A stretch of DNA of 36,737 nucleotides, from assembly GCA_934232845.1 (NCBI GenBank), contig CAKQGD010000014.1, positions 1 through 36,737 of the forward strand. Direction: 5' to 3'. The position numbers and the translations under genes were made by a program. Numbering within the stretch: position 1 is the stretch's first letter; each line of letters opens with the position of its first letter. Shown here piece after piece: positions 1 through 6,935 of this stretch. Below the pieces are notes generated by a model. It saw nothing but the letters and a program-made list of their open reading frames with translations. It was not told where the DNA came from and searched no databases. The DNA is from an uncultured Oscillospiraceae bacterium. GTDB lineage: Bacteria; Bacillota; Clostridia; Oscillospirales; Ruminococcaceae.

Positions 1-1755
1 GATTATCTGATCGTACAGCATATGGAGCCGGATCATGCGGCGACTCTGCCCGACCTGCTGGTACGCTATCCAAAAGTACAAATTGTCTGCAGCGCCATGG
101 CGAAAAATATGATCGGCCAGTTTTTCGATTTTGGAGAGCTGCCGATCCGCACGGTGAAGGACGGGGACACGCTTGTTTCCGGCAGCCATACGCTGCGCTT
201 TCTGACCGCGCCGATGGTACATTGGCCCGAGGTGCTGATGACCTATGATGAGACGGCCAAGACACTCTTTTCCGCGGATGCGTTCGGCTCCTTCGGTGCG
301 CTCAACGGACGGCTTTTCGCCGATGAAATCGATTTTATGCGCGACGGTCTCGACGAGGCGCGCCGTTACTACACCAATATTGTCGGCAAGTACGGTGATC
401 AGGTGATGGCGGCTGCCGGCAAGCTTGCTTCGTTTGAGCTTTCCATGGTTTGTCCGCTGCACGGTTTTGTCTGGCGCAGGGGCTTTGGCGAACTGTTGGA
501 AAAATACATGAAATGGGCCTTGTACGAACCGGAAGAAAAGAGCGTATTGATTGCGTACGCCTCCGTCTACGGAAATACCGAAGCTGCGGCGAACCGCCTT
601 GCCTGTATGCTCGGTGAGCGCGGCGTCCGTGTGAGAATGTACGACACCTCCGTCACGCCTGCCTCTTATATTGTGGCGGATGCTTTCCGCTGCAGTCATC
701 TGGTCTTTGCTTCCACGACATATAACGCGGGTATTTTTGTTACGATGGAGCAGCTGCTGCATGATCTTGCCGCCCATGGTCTGAGAAACCGCCGTGTTGC
801 TCTGATTGAGAACGGCAGCTGGGCGCCGACAAGCGGCGCTCTGATGGAAAAACTGCTCTCGCCGCTCAAGGACTTCTCATTCGTGACGCAGCGCATCACG
901 GTCCGTTCCGGCGTAAAACCCGCGCAGGAGGAGCAGCTCTGCGCTTTGGCCGACGCGCTTGCCGCCGAGATTCTACCCGCCGCATCCGGCGGACAGATGC
1001 CGGTTTCCCTCGGAAAAGTCGAAAACGAGGCGTTTTTCAAGCTCTCCTATGGGCTGTTTGTTCTCTCCGCCCGGCAGAACGGCCGCGACAACGGCTGCAT
1101 TATCAACACCGCGATTCAGCTCACCGAGGACCCCAAGCGGATGCTGATCGCCGTCAACAAGGCAAACCACACCTGCGATATGATTCGCGAGACGGGGATA
1201 TTCTGCCTCTCTGCCCTGTCGGAGTCAACACCCTTCTCCGTGTTTCAGAATTTCGGCTTCCAGTCGGGACGCAGTGCGGATAAATTTGCGGCCGTCGCCG
1301 AGAAGCGCACTGCCGACGGCCTGCGTATTCTGCCTGAACATGCGTCGGCGTTTTTCTCCTGCCGCGTTGTCGATCAGAAAGACTACGGCACGCACACGCT
1401 CTTTGTAGCCGAGGTGACCGAGGCGGGCGTGCTTTCTGCCGAGGCTCCCGCGACATATGCCTATTACTTTGCCCACATTAAGCCGAAGCCTCAGCCTGCC
1501 GCTAAGCAGAAGACCGGATTCGTCTGCGAAATCTGCGGCTATGTGTACGAGGGAGAGACGCTGCCCCCCGATTTTATCTGTCCGCTGTGCAAGCACGATG
1601 TTGAGGCGTTTCGGCCTCTTGCACCCGCTGCGCCGAAGAAAAAGGGCTTTGTCTGCCGTATCTGCGGTTATGTGTATGAGGGAGACGTACTTCCGCCCGA
1701 CTTTACCTGCCCGCTGTGCAAGCACGGTGCGGAGGATTTTGAACCGCTGCCCTGA
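1..1755 (+). CDS. Flavodiiron protein with flavin reductase domain and two rubredoxin domains (5' end outside window)
   Basis: Flavodiiron proteins reduce O2 to water and/or NO to N2O in the cytoplasm of anaerobes. The frame is open from base 1, so the N-terminus (probably about 70-80 residues) lies outside the window; the ATG at 22 is internal, inside the metal-binding motif HMEPDH. Further diiron ligands appear as PMVHWPE, FSADAFG and CPLHGF. A flavodoxin domain follows (SVLIAYASVYGNTEAAA), then a flavin reductase-like FMN domain (NGRDNGCIINTAIQLT). The last 75 or so residues hold two nearly identical rubredoxin-type domains, each with CxxCGYVYEG and CPLCKH. Only 14 residues separate the second and third cysteines, so these are short, rubrerythrin-like rubredoxins. 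The fusion suggests electron flow from NAD(P)H through the reductase domain and rubredoxins to FMN and the diiron site; that path is inferred. Ends 14 bp before a terminator. Confidence 0.93.
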   Translation, partial: DYLIVQHMEPDHAATLPDLLVRYPKVQIVCSAMAKNMIGQFFDFGELPIRTVKDGDTLVSGSHTLRFLTAPMVHWPEVLMTYDETAKTLFSADAFGSFGALNGRLFADEIDFMRDGLDEARRYYTNIVGKYGDQVMAAAGKLASFELSMVCPLHGFVWRRGFGELLEKYMKWALYEPEEKSVLIAYASVYGNTEAAANRLACMLGERGVRVRMYDTSVTPASYIVADAFRCSHLVFASTTYNAGIFVTMEQLLHDLAAHGLRNRRVALIENGSWAPTSGALMEKLLSPLKDFSFVTQRITVRSGVKPAQEEQLCALADALAAEILPAASGGQMPVSLGKVENEAFFKLSYGLFVLSARQNGRDNGCIINTAIQLTEDPKRMLIAVNKANHTCDMIRETGIFCLSALSESTPFSVFQNFGFQSGRSADKFAAVAEKRTADGLRILPEHASAFFSCRVVDQKDYGTHTLFVAEVTEAGVLSAEAPATYAYYFAHIKPKPQPAAKQKTGFVCEICGYVYEGETLPPDFICPLCKHDVEAFRPLAPAAPKKKGFVCRICGYVYEGDVLPPDFTCPLCKHGAEDFEPLP

Positions 1756-1768
1756 ATAAAAAACGGGA

Positions 1769-1808
1769 CCGCCGCGCATCTGCTTTTGGATGTGCGGCGG
1801 TTTGATTT
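1769..1808 (+). terminator. Rho-independent terminator after the flavodiiron gene
   Basis: A 12-bp stem (1769-1780 with 1789-1800, one G-U pair) closes an 8-nt loop and is followed by TTTGATTT. It lies just after the stop at 1755 and separates this gene from the next promoter, whose -35 box begins at the end of the T-tract. Confidence 0.85.
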
Positions 1809-1835
1809 GACAGCGCTTCGCCGCCGCGCTATAAT
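1807..1835 (+). promoter_or_regulatory. Consensus sigma-A promoter for the methionine gamma-lyase family gene
   Basis: TTGACA at 1807-1812 and TATAAT at 1830-1835 are separated by 17 bp, a perfect match to the housekeeping consensus. Transcription would start near 1842, leaving a leader of about 70 nt. No riboswitch-like structure was recognised in that leader. Confidence 0.85.
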
Positions 1836-1912
1836 CGGTGTCGTGTGAAAAGCCCCGAAAAGCGCGGAAAATCTGCCGCTGCGGGCTTGATCGAACAATG
1901 GGGGAAGAAGAA

Positions 1913-3190
1913 ATGGATAATACAATGCTTTCACAGCTCGGCGTCAGCGAAAAGGTCGCCGCGTTCGGAGAGGAGATTCTCTCCTCCCTTCGGGAGCGCT
2001 TTGAGGAAATCGACGCCGCCGCAGAATACAATCAATACAAGGTCATCGCGGCTATGCAGAAAAACCGCGTCAGCGCGGCCTGTTTTAATCCGTCTACGGG
2101 CTACGGCTATGACGATATGGGGCGCGATACGCTGGAAAAGGTCTACGCATCGTGCTTTCATACCGAGGCGGCGCTCGTTCGTCCTCAGATCACCTGCGGC
2201 ACGCATGCGCTCTGCATTGCGCTTTCAGCAAATCTGAGGCCCGGCGACGAGCTCCTTTCTCCGGTGGGCAAGCCCTACGATACGCTTGAAGAGGTGATCG
2301 GGATCCGTGACTGCCCCGGTTCGCTGAGGGAATACGGCGTTTCTTACCGGCAGGCCGACCTGCTGCCGGACGGAACGTTCGACTACGATGCGATCCGTGC
2401 CGCGATCAATGAAAAAACGCGCGTTGTGACGATTCAAAGGTCAAAGGGATATCAGACGCGTCCGTCCTTTTCGGTGGCACAGATCGGGGAGCTGATTTCG
2501 TTTGTAAAGAAGATCAAACCCTCGGTCATCTGTATGGTCGACAACTGCTACGGCGAGTTTGTCGAGAGGATAGAACCCTCCGACGTCGGCGCGGACATGA
2601 TCGTCGGCTCTCTTATCAAAAACCCCGGCGGCGGTCTGGCTCCGGCGGGAGGATATATCTGCGGTACGCAGGAGTGCGTCGAGCGCTGTGCATACCGCCT
2701 TACTTCACCCGGCTTGGGACGGGAGGTCGGCGCGAATCTCGGTACAATGCCCTCGTTTTACCAGGGATTTTTCCTTGCGCCCACGGTCGTAGCAGGTGCG
2801 CTCAAGGGCGCGATTTTTGCCGCGAATGTGTATGAAAAGCTTGGGTTTTCCGTGGTGCCCAACGGCTCAGAGAGCCGTCACGACATAATTCAGGCTGTCA
2901 CGCTGGGCTCCGCCGAAGCGATGCTGGCTTTCTGCCGGGGCATTCAGGCAGCCGCCCCGGTCGACAGCTATGTGACGCCGGAGGGGTACCCCATGCCCGG
3001 CTATGATTCCGACGTCGTGATGGCTGCGGGCGCGTTTATCCAAGGGTCGTCAATCGAGCTTTCGGCGGACGGCCCGATTCGTGAGCCCTATGCCGTCTAT
3101 TTTCAGGGCGGCCTGACGTGGTATCATGCGAAGCTCGGCATTCTGATGTCTTTGCAGAAGCTGGTCGAAAAAGGGATTGTTGAACTGTAA
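1913..3190 (+). CDS. PLP-dependent methionine gamma-lyase/aluminium resistance family protein
   Basis: A 425-aa fold-type I PLP enzyme of the family annotated as aluminium resistance protein or methionine gamma-lyase family protein (B. subtilis YnbB-like). The Schiff-base lysine is probably K236 in SLIKNPGG, followed by the glycine-rich LAPAGGYICG. The N-terminal FNPSTGYGYDDMGRDTLE and ITCGTHAL segments are typical of the family. The start at 1913 is preferred because GGGGGAAG lies 5 nt upstream; the in-frame ATG at 1898 would lie upstream of that site, and the longer open frame from 1838 has no ribosome site. The physiological substrate is unknown; a sulfur amino acid lyase role is inferred from family names. 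The gene stands alone between a consensus promoter and a terminator. Confidence 0.88.
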   Translation: MDNTMLSQLGVSEKVAAFGEEILSSLRERFEEIDAAAEYNQYKVIAAMQKNRVSAACFNPSTGYGYDDMGRDTLEKVYASCFHTEAALVRPQITCGTHALCIALSANLRPGDELLSPVGKPYDTLEEVIGIRDCPGSLREYGVSYRQADLLPDGTFDYDAIRAAINEKTRVVTIQRSKGYQTRPSFSVAQIGELISFVKKIKPSVICMVDNCYGEFVERIEPSDVGADMIVGSLIKNPGGGLAPAGGYICGTQECVERCAYRLTSPGLGREVGANLGTMPSFYQGFFLAPTVVAGALKGAIFAANVYEKLGFSVVPNGSESRHDIIQAVTLGSAEAMLAFCRGIQAAAPVDSYVTPEGYPMPGYDSDVVMAAGAFIQGSSIELSADGPIREPYAVYFQGGLTWYHAKLGILMSLQKLVEKGIVEL

Positions 3191-3281
3191 GAGGAGTATA
3201 AAAACAAACGCATTTTAAGGGGCATCAGTATCTGCAAAGCGGGAAGCATATGGGAAAATCAGACCGATGCATCCATAAAAC

Positions 3282-3322
3282 GGCGGTACTCAGTTTTTAC
3301 GACTGGGTACCGTCTGTTTTTT
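3282..3322 (+). terminator. Rho-independent terminator after the PLP enzyme gene
   Basis: A stem of about 13 bp (3282-3294 with 3302-3314, two G-U pairs) has a 7-nt loop and is followed by TGTTTTTTG. It ends the single-gene transcript from 1842. From here to the TetR promoter at 3456 no gene or clear element is seen. Confidence 0.82.
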
Positions 3323-3455
3323 GCCGTCGTGAAAAATGCTGCGGCTCTTATAAAAAATGCGGCAGTGAGCCAAAACCTTTGTGATTTTTAAAAGAATACC
3401 CATGCGTGCAAATTTTAACGGAGAGAAAACAAAATGTAAAACAATCCATGATATA

Positions 3456-3484
3456 TTGACGAAACCGTCGGGTTGTGGCATTAT
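3456..3484 (+). promoter_or_regulatory. Probable promoter of the tetR-MATE operon
   Basis: TTGACG at 3456-3461 is followed after 17 bp by CATTAT at 3479-3484. The -35 is good and the -10 is a 4/6 match. The palindrome at 3496-3509 lies immediately downstream, where a bound repressor would block initiation. Confidence 0.6.
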
Positions 3485-3495
3485 ATAAAAAAAAC

Positions 3496-3509
3496 AGACT
3501 GGTCGGTCT
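3496..3509 (+). promoter_or_regulatory. Candidate TetR-family operator
   Basis: AGACTGGTCGGTCT is an imperfect palindrome in which 5 of 7 base pairs are complementary and the outer AGAC/GTCT arms are perfect. GAC-CGGTC-type palindromes are common operators of TetR-family repressors. It sits between the predicted -10 and the ribosome binding site at 3517-3521, directly ahead of a TetR gene, which suggests autorepression. No binding evidence is available from sequence. Confidence 0.6.
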
Positions 3510-3529
3510 ATATTTTGGAGGAAACATCG

Positions 3530-4150
3530 TTGAAGCGCGAGGAAAAAAACGCACTTTCCAGAAAAAGAATATTAGAGGCGGCGGCGCGGGAGTTTTCCAA
3601 AAAAGGATACGACGGAGCTTCGCTGAATTCGTTTTGTTCGGAAAACGGCATTTCAAAAGGGATTCTTTATCATCATTTTAAAGACAAAGACGAATTATAT
3701 CTTTTGTGCGCCGAGGATTGCTTTAACCGGCTTGCCGCATATCTGGAAACACCGGTATTTGATGAATCTGATTGCCCGGAGGTGCGCCTGCAGAAATATT
3801 TTGATGCCAGACTGCGTTTCTTTACAGAGAATCCGATTTGCCTCGGAATTTTTTTGAATTCGGTATTGTATCCGCCGGCCCATTTAATCTCAAGAATTGC
3901 CGAGGTGCGCAAAAAATTTGACAGACAAAACATTTCCATTCTGACGGAGCTTTTAAAAAGCGCTCCTATGAGAGAAGGAAATACCATCCCGACGGTGGTG
4001 GATGATTTTCGAATGTATATGGATTATTTCAATGCGGTTTTACGCCCTGTGCTGGACGAGGACGAGAGCCCTGAGCAGGCGCTTCGCGAACATGAAGAAA
4101 GATGCCGTCGGCAGCTTAAGATATTATTATACGGAGTATTGGAGAATTGA
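3530..4150 (+). CDS. TetR/AcrR family transcriptional regulator
   Basis: A 206-aa one-component repressor. The N-terminal helix-turn-helix is clear: SRKRILEAAAREFSKKGYDG, then ENGISKGILYHHFKDKDELY, which carries the recognition helix. The remaining 140 or so residues form the variable ligand-binding helical domain. The chosen start is a TTG with GGAGG 8 nt upstream; a longer open frame beginning at 3473 would run through the promoter and operator, so it is rejected. The stop is one base from the ATG of the MATE efflux gene, so the two form a classic repressor-transporter operon. By eye the gene looks lower in GC than its neighbours, which may hint at acquisition. The ligand is unknown. Confidence 0.9.
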   Translation: MKREEKNALSRKRILEAAAREFSKKGYDGASLNSFCSENGISKGILYHHFKDKDELYLLCAEDCFNRLAAYLETPVFDESDCPEVRLQKYFDARLRFFTENPICLGIFLNSVLYPPAHLISRIAEVRKKFDRQNISILTELLKSAPMREGNTIPTVVDDFRMYMDYFNAVLRPVLDEDESPEQALREHEERCRRQLKILLYGVLEN

Positions 4151-4151
4151 C

Positions 4152-5515
4152 ATGTGCAAAGATAAAACAGGGGAAAGAGAATCTGTTCTCTCTGCGGTAA
4201 AGCCTTCCAAGGCAATTGTGAGCCTCGCCGTTCCGGCTACTCTGGCTCTGCTGGCAAAAGCGATCTATAATATGTGGATACGGCGTATATCGGCATGCTG
4301 CACAGCGATGAAGCGCTGGCGGCGGTGGGCGTAACACTGCCTCTGCTTCTCATCATGGTTTCTGTGGAAAACATTTTCGCGGCGGGTGCTGCCGTTCTGG
4401 CGGGCCGCCAGCTCGGAGCCGGAGGAAAAGAGGATGCCAATCGCACGGTGACGACGATTGCGGCGCTTTCCATGATGATTGGAATTCTGCTGTGCGTATT
4501 GGGAATTGTGTTTATCGAGCCGCTTCTGAAAGGATTCGGCGCATCCGACGCCGTGCTGCCTCAGGCAAAGGATTATGCATTTTGGATGTTTGTTGCCGCG
4601 GTTTTCAACCTGCCTGCACAAAGTCTTAATTGCGCGGCGCGTGCGGAATCTTCCGTAAAAATCTCTTGCGGTCGGCGCGGCGCTCAACGTTCTTCTGGAT
4701 CCTGTGTTCATGTTTTCATGGGGATTGAATATGGGCGTAGAGGGAGCTTCTTTAGCTACGACAATTTCTCAGTGCGTTACTTTTGCAATTCTTGCATGGT
4801 TTTATCTTTCCGGGCGCTCTATTATCAAGATCAGACCGGAATACTTCAGCCCATCCCGCAGAATGGTGTGGGTTGTGGTGTCAATCGGCATTCCTACGGC
4901 GATTATACAAATCTGTCTTGCGGCGGCAACTTCTCTCACTAATATCGCGGTAAAGCCCTTGGCGGATTCCGATTTGATCATTGCCGCATATGGCGTGGTG
5001 CAGAGACTGATTCTGATAGGCTGTTATATCATTATGGGCTCTTTATGCAGGGCTATCAGCCGGTGGCGTCTTATGCCTACGGCGCAAGAAACGAAGAGCG
5101 TTTTCATGATTCGGTAAGATTTGCGATACGAGGAGCGCTGCTTTTGACGGCTATCGTTGAGGTAATTTATATTCTGCTTGCAGAGCCGCTGATTATGCTG
5201 TTTAATCAAAATCCCGCAGTGATTGAATATGGGCGCCTCCTGCTCATTTCTCAGGTGGCGATATATCCGGCGTTTGGCCTTTGCTATATGATGTCCATTA
5301 CTTTCCAAACAGTTGGAGCGTCAAAAATGGGTGTGTTTTTGTCACTGCTTCGCCAGGGACTGTTTTATATTCCGTTTATTTTAGTTCTGCCTAATCTTTT
5401 GGGAATCAAAGGCGTCTATCTTTCTCAGCCCTTCGCCGATGTGTTCACTATATTGGTGTGCGTATGCCTGATTAAGCCTATGAAGCGCATCGCCTCACGA
5501 AATATGTTCACTTAA
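4152..5515 (+). pseudogene. MATE family multidrug efflux transporter broken by three frameshifts
   Basis: MATE proteins are 12-helix membrane antiporters that expel cationic drugs using Na+ or H+ gradients. Here the protein is spread over three segments in two frames. It begins at ATG 4152 (KPSKAIVSLAVPATLALLAK). It shifts near 4274, where ATGTGGAT seems to have lost one G (expected NMVDTAYIGM). It shifts back near 4667 (VKIS to AVGAALNVLLDP) and shifts again near 5043 (YIIMG to MQGYQPVASYAYGARN). The pattern is -1, +1, -1. If joined, the product would be about 454 aa, the normal MATE length, with no in-frame stop and no deletion. Either decay is very recent or the sequence contains errors; the absence of frameshifts in the other genes of the window favours real decay. 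Co-transcribed with the upstream TetR gene. Confidence 0.82.
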
Positions 5516-5683
5516 AAGACGCTCAAAGCCGTGATCGGCGGCAAATCGGCAGATGAAAATGAGTTTTGTTTTATCATAAAGTCCGTAAGAATCGGACTAC
5601 GGCCTGTCCCGTTTTTTATATAATATCTGGAAAAACAGAGCTTTACGGCTTTCCTTCTTTCACAGATTAAATTCTGTTTTTGT

Positions 5684-5712
5684 GCCCGCTTCCAAACGAA
5701 GCGGGCATTTTT
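5684..5712 (+). terminator. Rho-independent terminator after the MATE gene
   Basis: A perfect 9-bp stem (5684-5692 with 5698-5706), a 5-nt loop and a following ATTTTT tract. It lies 170 bp after the MATE stop and just before the promoter of the CorA gene. The intervening 5516-5683 holds no gene that can be supported. Confidence 0.85.
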
Positions 5713-5719
5713 AACCGGG

Positions 5720-5748
5720 TTGTGATTTTGGGCACGGCGTGTTACAAT
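5720..5748 (+). promoter_or_regulatory. Sigma-A promoter of the corA-like gene
   Basis: TTGTGA at 5720-5725 and TACAAT at 5743-5748 have a 17-bp spacer. The start codon follows about 30 bp further on, so the leader is very short and leaves no room for a magnesium-sensing riboswitch. Confidence 0.65.
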
Positions 5749-5777
5749 AAACAAAAAATCATACAGGAGGAGCCCGT

Positions 5778-6701
5778 ATGCGGGAATACAGAATTTCGGA
5801 TTTTCTTGATCCGGCGGTGGAATCGCCGCAGGAGGCGGTCGGTACGGTGCTCGTCTGCACCCAAGAGGAATGGGATGCGGTTGAACTCCCTGATCTGACG
5901 CGCCAGAGCTATGAGATGATTCGACGCGGAAGCCGCTACTGCCGTGCAGAGACACTTCGCACAAGCTATTTTGGTACGCTTTGTTTTCCGAACCGAAAAA
6001 AAATCTGCGGTCCGCCCGCGGACAGCCTTCATTTCTGTCTGAGTGAGGAAAAATTGATCATCATCGACGCGGATGCCTCGACCGTCGACTGGTGCGAGGG
6101 GATGAAAGAAGGCAAAAGCCTTCACCGAAAAACTCCTGCGGCCGTGCTGTTTGAGCTGATCCGGATGAAATCGACGGATGATGACGTTTTGCTTGATAAT
6201 CTCAAGAACAGAATGTATCGCATGGAAGAAAACATTCTCAGCGAGAACCCCAGCGGCCATATCGGAGAGCAGATTCTTCGCACACGGCATGAGCTGCTGA
6301 CACTTCGCTCTCATTACGACCAAATGGAAATTCTGTCAGAGACGCTTTGCGAAAACGCGAACGGCGCTCTTACAAAGCAGGACTGCCGCCTTTTCCGGGT
6401 GCTTGCGGGACGATACGGTCATTTTTTGTCGGATGCGCAGATGCTGCTCGATTACTCGGTGCAGGTAAGGGATCTCTATCAGACGCAGATCGACGTCAAG
6501 CAGAACCAGATTATGAAGCTGCTCACTATCGTTACGACGGTCTTTTTCCCGCTGACTTTGATTGCAGGCTGGTATGGAATGAATTTTTCTTATATGCCGG
6601 AGCTGCGCTGGCACGGCAGTTATTTTGTATTGATTGCGCTCTGTGCAGGAATTGTCTGCGTCAATCTGCGTATCTTTAAAAAATACGGCTTCTTTCGTTA
6701 A
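5778..6701 (+). CDS. corA: CorA-type magnesium/divalent metal transporter
   Basis: A 307-aa member of the CorA superfamily, which forms pentameric channels for Mg2+ (and in some members Co2+, Ni2+ or Zn2+) in the inner membrane. The N-terminal 240 residues are the soluble funnel domain, including a long helical stretch. The C-terminus holds two membrane segments: KLLTIVTTVFFPLTLIAGWY ending in the signature YGMNF, a periplasmic loop with MPEL, then a second helix and a positively charged tail (FKKYGFF). Length is usual for the family. AGGAGG at 5765-5770 lies 7 nt before the ATG. Single-gene transcript between its own promoter and terminator. Substrate assignment to magnesium is by family only. 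Confidence 0.92.
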   Translation: MREYRISDFLDPAVESPQEAVGTVLVCTQEEWDAVELPDLTRQSYEMIRRGSRYCRAETLRTSYFGTLCFPNRKKICGPPADSLHFCLSEEKLIIIDADASTVDWCEGMKEGKSLHRKTPAAVLFELIRMKSTDDDVLLDNLKNRMYRMEENILSENPSGHIGEQILRTRHELLTLRSHYDQMEILSETLCENANGALTKQDCRLFRVLAGRYGHFLSDAQMLLDYSVQVRDLYQTQIDVKQNQIMKLLTIVTTVFFPLTLIAGWYGMNFSYMPELRWHGSYFVLIALCAGIVCVNLRIFKKYGFFR

Positions 6702-6718
6702 GAGGATCGTGTCAAGCT

Positions 6719-6748
6719 AAAATCCGCCTTTGCAAAAAGACGGATTTT
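6719..6748 (+). terminator. Rho-independent terminator after corA
   Basis: An 8-bp stem of AAAATCCG with CGGATTTT, merging into a T-tract, begins 17 bp after the corA stop. The loop is 14 nt and A-rich. Confidence 0.75.
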
Positions 6749-6858
6749 TTACTTTAGATGTAAAAATGATAACTTTTGCGAATTTCCAAAAGCATCTTTT
6801 CGGTGAAAAAAGAAGACCGTTTTTCTTTTGGAAAAGACAAGGAAAAGGAAACTTCTCC

Positions 6859-6887
6859 TTGAATTTCGGGCATATATCCGATACAAT
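6859..6887 (+). promoter_or_regulatory. Promoter of the yjjI-yjjW-nup operon
   Basis: TTGAAT at 6859-6864 and TACAAT at 6882-6887 are spaced by 17 bp, which gives a leader of about 42 nt before the yjjI ATG. An inverted repeat spans the -10 region (see the next entry). Confidence 0.65.
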
Positions 6888-6904
6888 AAATACGTTGGAT
6901 ATAT
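6872..6904. promoter_or_regulatory. Inverted repeat across the yjjI -10 box, candidate operator
   Basis: ATATATCC at 6872-6879 and GGATATAT at 6897-6904 are perfect 8-bp inverted repeats separated by 17 bp, with the TACAAT box between them. A further ATCC half-site follows at 6911. Placement over the -10 and start region is that of a repressor site. No regulator gene lies next to it, so the cognate protein is unknown. Confidence 0.45.
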
Positions 6905-6935
6905 AAAAAATCCGATTATTTCAGGGGGGATCAGG

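Noticed and set aside
3473..3529. Upstream start for the TetR gene
   Set aside because: It would place the promoter -10 and the operator inside the coding sequence; TTG at 3530 has a good ribosome site.
4152..5515. Programmed frameshifting of the MATE gene
   Set aside because: Three shifts in alternating directions at unrelated sites without slippery heptamers, and MATE proteins are not known to use recoding.
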